Notes under the pieces: generated by a model
The model's database searches: none
What the model was told of the DNA's origin: nothing
What the model saw: only the letters and a program-made list of their open reading frames with translations
Assembly: GCA_023394255.1 (NCBI GenBank)
Contig: JAEXAZ010000031.1
Location: forward strand, 1-7,058
Source of the DNA: Bacillota bacterium
GTDB lineage: Bacteria; Bacillota; Clostridia; Oscillospirales; Ruminococcaceae
Direction: 5' to 3'
DNA length: 7,058 nt
Made by a program: the position numbers and the translations under genes
Shown here: one piece after another, positions 5,505-7,058 of the stretch
How the letters are laid out: every line of letters starts with the position of its first letter
Position numbering within the stretch: the stretch's first letter is position 1

Positions 5505-5605
5505 GGTGAATTTTCGGGGAAGTTGAAAAAAGGAGAAATCTGCCGGGTTTCAGAAGCGTTGAGAATGGCGCGATGCCCGAAAATACAGGGAAAGGCGAGG
5601 GGCAC

Positions 5606-6499
5606 ATGGACTTTGTACTATTTATCAAGCAGGTCATCAACGGTATCCAGGTGGGCAGTGTGTATGCACTGGTGGCCTTGGGATACACTATGGTGTATGG
5701 CATTGTGAAGCTGATCAATTTTGCGCATGGGGACTTTATTATGGTAGGAGGCTATGTGGCAGTCTTCTTTATCCCGTTTTTGCTGAGTATGGGAGTCCCG
5801 GCATGGGTAAGCGTCGTTGCTTCCGTTGTTGTATGCGCGTTGATCGGCGTACTAACTGAGAAAATTGCGTACAAACCCCTGCGCGGAGCTCCGAGTCTTT
5901 CTGTGCTGATTACCGCAATCGCGGTCAGCCTGTTTTTGGAGAACCTGGCGCTTTTGCTGTTTTCTTCCGCGCCGCGTCCCGTCAGCAACGTGTTCAATAT
6001 GCAGCCCGTAAACGTGGGCCCCGTGCAGTTTTCCGGCATTTCCGTGATTACAATTGTACTGTCGCTGGTCATTATGGCTGCGCTTCAGCTCTTCATCAAA
6101 GGCACGCGTATGGGTAAAGCGATGCGCGCTGTTTCGGAAGACGGCAAAGCGGCGATTTTAATGGGCATCAGCACAAACCGCACGATCTCCCTGACATTTG
6201 CGATCGGTTCCGGCCTTGCCGGCATTGCGGCGGTCATGTATTGCGCGGCATATCCCCAGGTGCAGCCTTATATGGGCACCATGCTGGGGCTGAAAGCCTT
6301 TGTCGCCGCTGTTCTGGGCGGTATCGGAAGCATCCCCGGCGCGATGCTCGGCGGGATTTTGATCGGGCTTGTGGAAAGCATGACCAAGGGGTATATTTCT
6401 ACTCAGCTCGCGGACGCGGTCGTCTTTTCCATCCTCATTATCGTTCTGCTGGTGAAGCCGACCGGCATCTTCGGTAAGAACGTCGGCGAGAAAGTGTAG
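5606..6499 (+). CDS. livH: Branched-chain amino acid ABC transporter, permease LivH
   Basis: This 297-residue membrane protein is one of the two permeases that form the pore of Liv-type importers. It has the hallmark GYTMVYGIVKLINFAHGD (26-43), an EAA-like cytoplasmic loop GKAMRAVSEDGKAAILMGI (170-188) that contacts the LivG/LivF ATPases, AVLGGIGSIPGAMLGG (235-250), and KPTGIFG (284-290) near the C-terminus. It is strongly hydrophobic with about eight membrane segments and has normal family length. I place the start at 5606 because MDFVLFIKQVINGIQVG aligns with the usual LivH N-terminus and GAGG (5597-5600) lies five bases upstream. An in-frame ATG at 5573 would add 11 hydrophilic residues and has a poor binding site. 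It lies about 170 bases after livJ, beyond the hairpin at 5477-5504, and 9 bases before the livM GTG. Confidence 0.95.
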   Translation: MDFVLFIKQVINGIQVGSVYALVALGYTMVYGIVKLINFAHGDFIMVGGYVAVFFIPFLLSMGVPAWVSVVASVVVCALIGVLTEKIAYKPLRGAPSLSVLITAIAVSLFLENLALLLFSSAPRPVSNVFNMQPVNVGPVQFSGISVITIVLSLVIMAALQLFIKGTRMGKAMRAVSEDGKAAILMGISTNRTISLTFAIGSGLAGIAAVMYCAAYPQVQPYMGTMLGLKAFVAAVLGGIGSIPGAMLGGILIGLVESMTKGYISTQLADAVVFSILIIVLLVKPTGIFGKNVGEKV

Positions 6500-6508
6500 G
6501 TGTTACCA

Positions 6509-7058
6509 GTGAAAACAAAAAAAGAAGTTTTTCGTTCCTATCTGGTGAACCTGATCGCGGTTGTTTTGATCTTCGCGCTGCTGTTGGTTGCGAGCAGTCA
6601 GGGTTTGATTAACCGTTACATCAGCGGCATTGTGATGACAATCTTTATCAATATCATTCTGGCGATTTCCCTGAATATCGCGACAGGATTTTTGGGGCAG
6701 ATCGCGCTGGGACATGCCGGTTTTATGTCTATCGGCGCTTACAGCGCCGCGCTTCTTGTGAAATACGCGCAGGACAGTCTGGGCATCACGCTGCTGGTCA
6801 AAGGCACGCCTACGGCTGCCGGAACGGCCTGGTTTTTAATTTCGCTGGTTTTCGGCGGCCTGATCGCGGCATTCTTCGGGCTGGTGGTCGGTATCCCGGC
6901 TTTGCGGCTCAAGGGCGATTATCTGGCGATTATCACCTTGGGGTTCGGCGAGATTATCCGGGTTTTGATCGAGAACCTCTCTTTTACGGGCGGCGCGCAG
7001 GGCCTGAAAAAAATCCCTAAGCTGGCAACGCTGAATGTGGTTTACATTGTCATGATTC
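6509..7058 (+). CDS. livM: Branched-chain amino acid ABC transporter, permease LivM (partial, runs off the window)
   Basis: An open frame begins with GTG at 6509-6511 and stays open to the last base, giving 183 residues without a stop; the family is usually 300-350 residues, so the C-terminal part is outside. AGGTG (6498-6502), overlapping the livH stop codon, is six bases upstream and supports the GTG start. No ATG occurs in frame until codon 43, inside a membrane segment. Recognisable LivM motifs are SLNIATGFLGQIALGHAGFM (54-73) and IPALRLKGDYLAIITLGFGE (129-148), followed by FTGGAQGLKKIP (159-170), all standard for the family. The N-terminus has a basic cytoplasmic stretch (KTKKEVFR) and then a membrane helix from about 13. 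LivM pairs with LivH; the ATPases livG and livF normally follow and are expected just past the window. Confidence 0.94.
   Translation, partial: MKTKKEVFRSYLVNLIAVVLIFALLLVASSQGLINRYISGIVMTIFINIILAISLNIATGFLGQIALGHAGFMSIGAYSAALLVKYAQDSLGITLLVKGTPTAAGTAWFLISLVFGGLIAAFFGLVVGIPALRLKGDYLAIITLGFGEIIRVLIENLSFTGGAQGLKKIPKLATLNVVYIVMI

Noticed and set aside
4328..5605. 425-codon frame on the - strand opposite livJ
   Set aside because: It is a shadow of the livJ coding frame in balanced-composition DNA; it has no family motif, and livJ is unambiguous.

Overview
The window looks like ordinary chromosome from a Gram-positive anaerobe of the class Clostridia, possibly Oscillospiraceae (inference). The evidence is strong AGGAGG-type ribosome binding sites, lipoprotein (not periplasmic) substrate-binding proteins, Ser/Ala/Glu-rich tethers behind the lipobox cysteine, and transporter families typical of such genomes. 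Coding DNA is of balanced base composition, while the central spacer is strongly A+T rich. I see no phage, IS element, CRISPR array, tRNA or rRNA.

Left part (1-1158, + strand): the C-terminal membrane part of a GT-C-type glycosyltransferase with the MHERY motif, then a small zinc-dependent phospholipase C-like protein 16 bases downstream. Both end at a strong bidirectional terminator (1123-1158), which also serves the convergent transporter operon.

Middle (3665 down to 1168, - strand): a complete polar amino acid ABC importer in the order binding lipoprotein, permease, ATPase. It is read from a near-consensus sigma-A promoter (TTGACA, 18 bp, TACAAT) through a leader of about 110 nt that contains nested inverted repeats. 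A long hairpin separates the binding protein from the permease, and the permease and ATPase genes overlap by 20 bp.

Spacer (3520-4243): about 720 bp between two divergently transcribed transporters. It holds both promoters, an A+T-rich block and several dyads, and no convincing gene.

Right part (4159-7058, + strand): the first three genes of a branched-chain-type amino acid ABC importer: binding lipoprotein (livJ-like), permease livH, and permease livM, which starts with GTG and runs off the window edge. The ATPases livG and livF are expected beyond the edge. A hairpin again separates the binding protein from the first permease, so both transporters share one layout: promoter, abundant lipoprotein, attenuating or protecting hairpin, membrane parts.

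I did not find a convincing undescribed system. The points most worth a second look are regulatory: the leader dyad at 3564-3589, the two intercistronic hairpins and the A+T-rich dyad at 3972-3994. The poorly characterised pair of genes at the left end is also worth a look.
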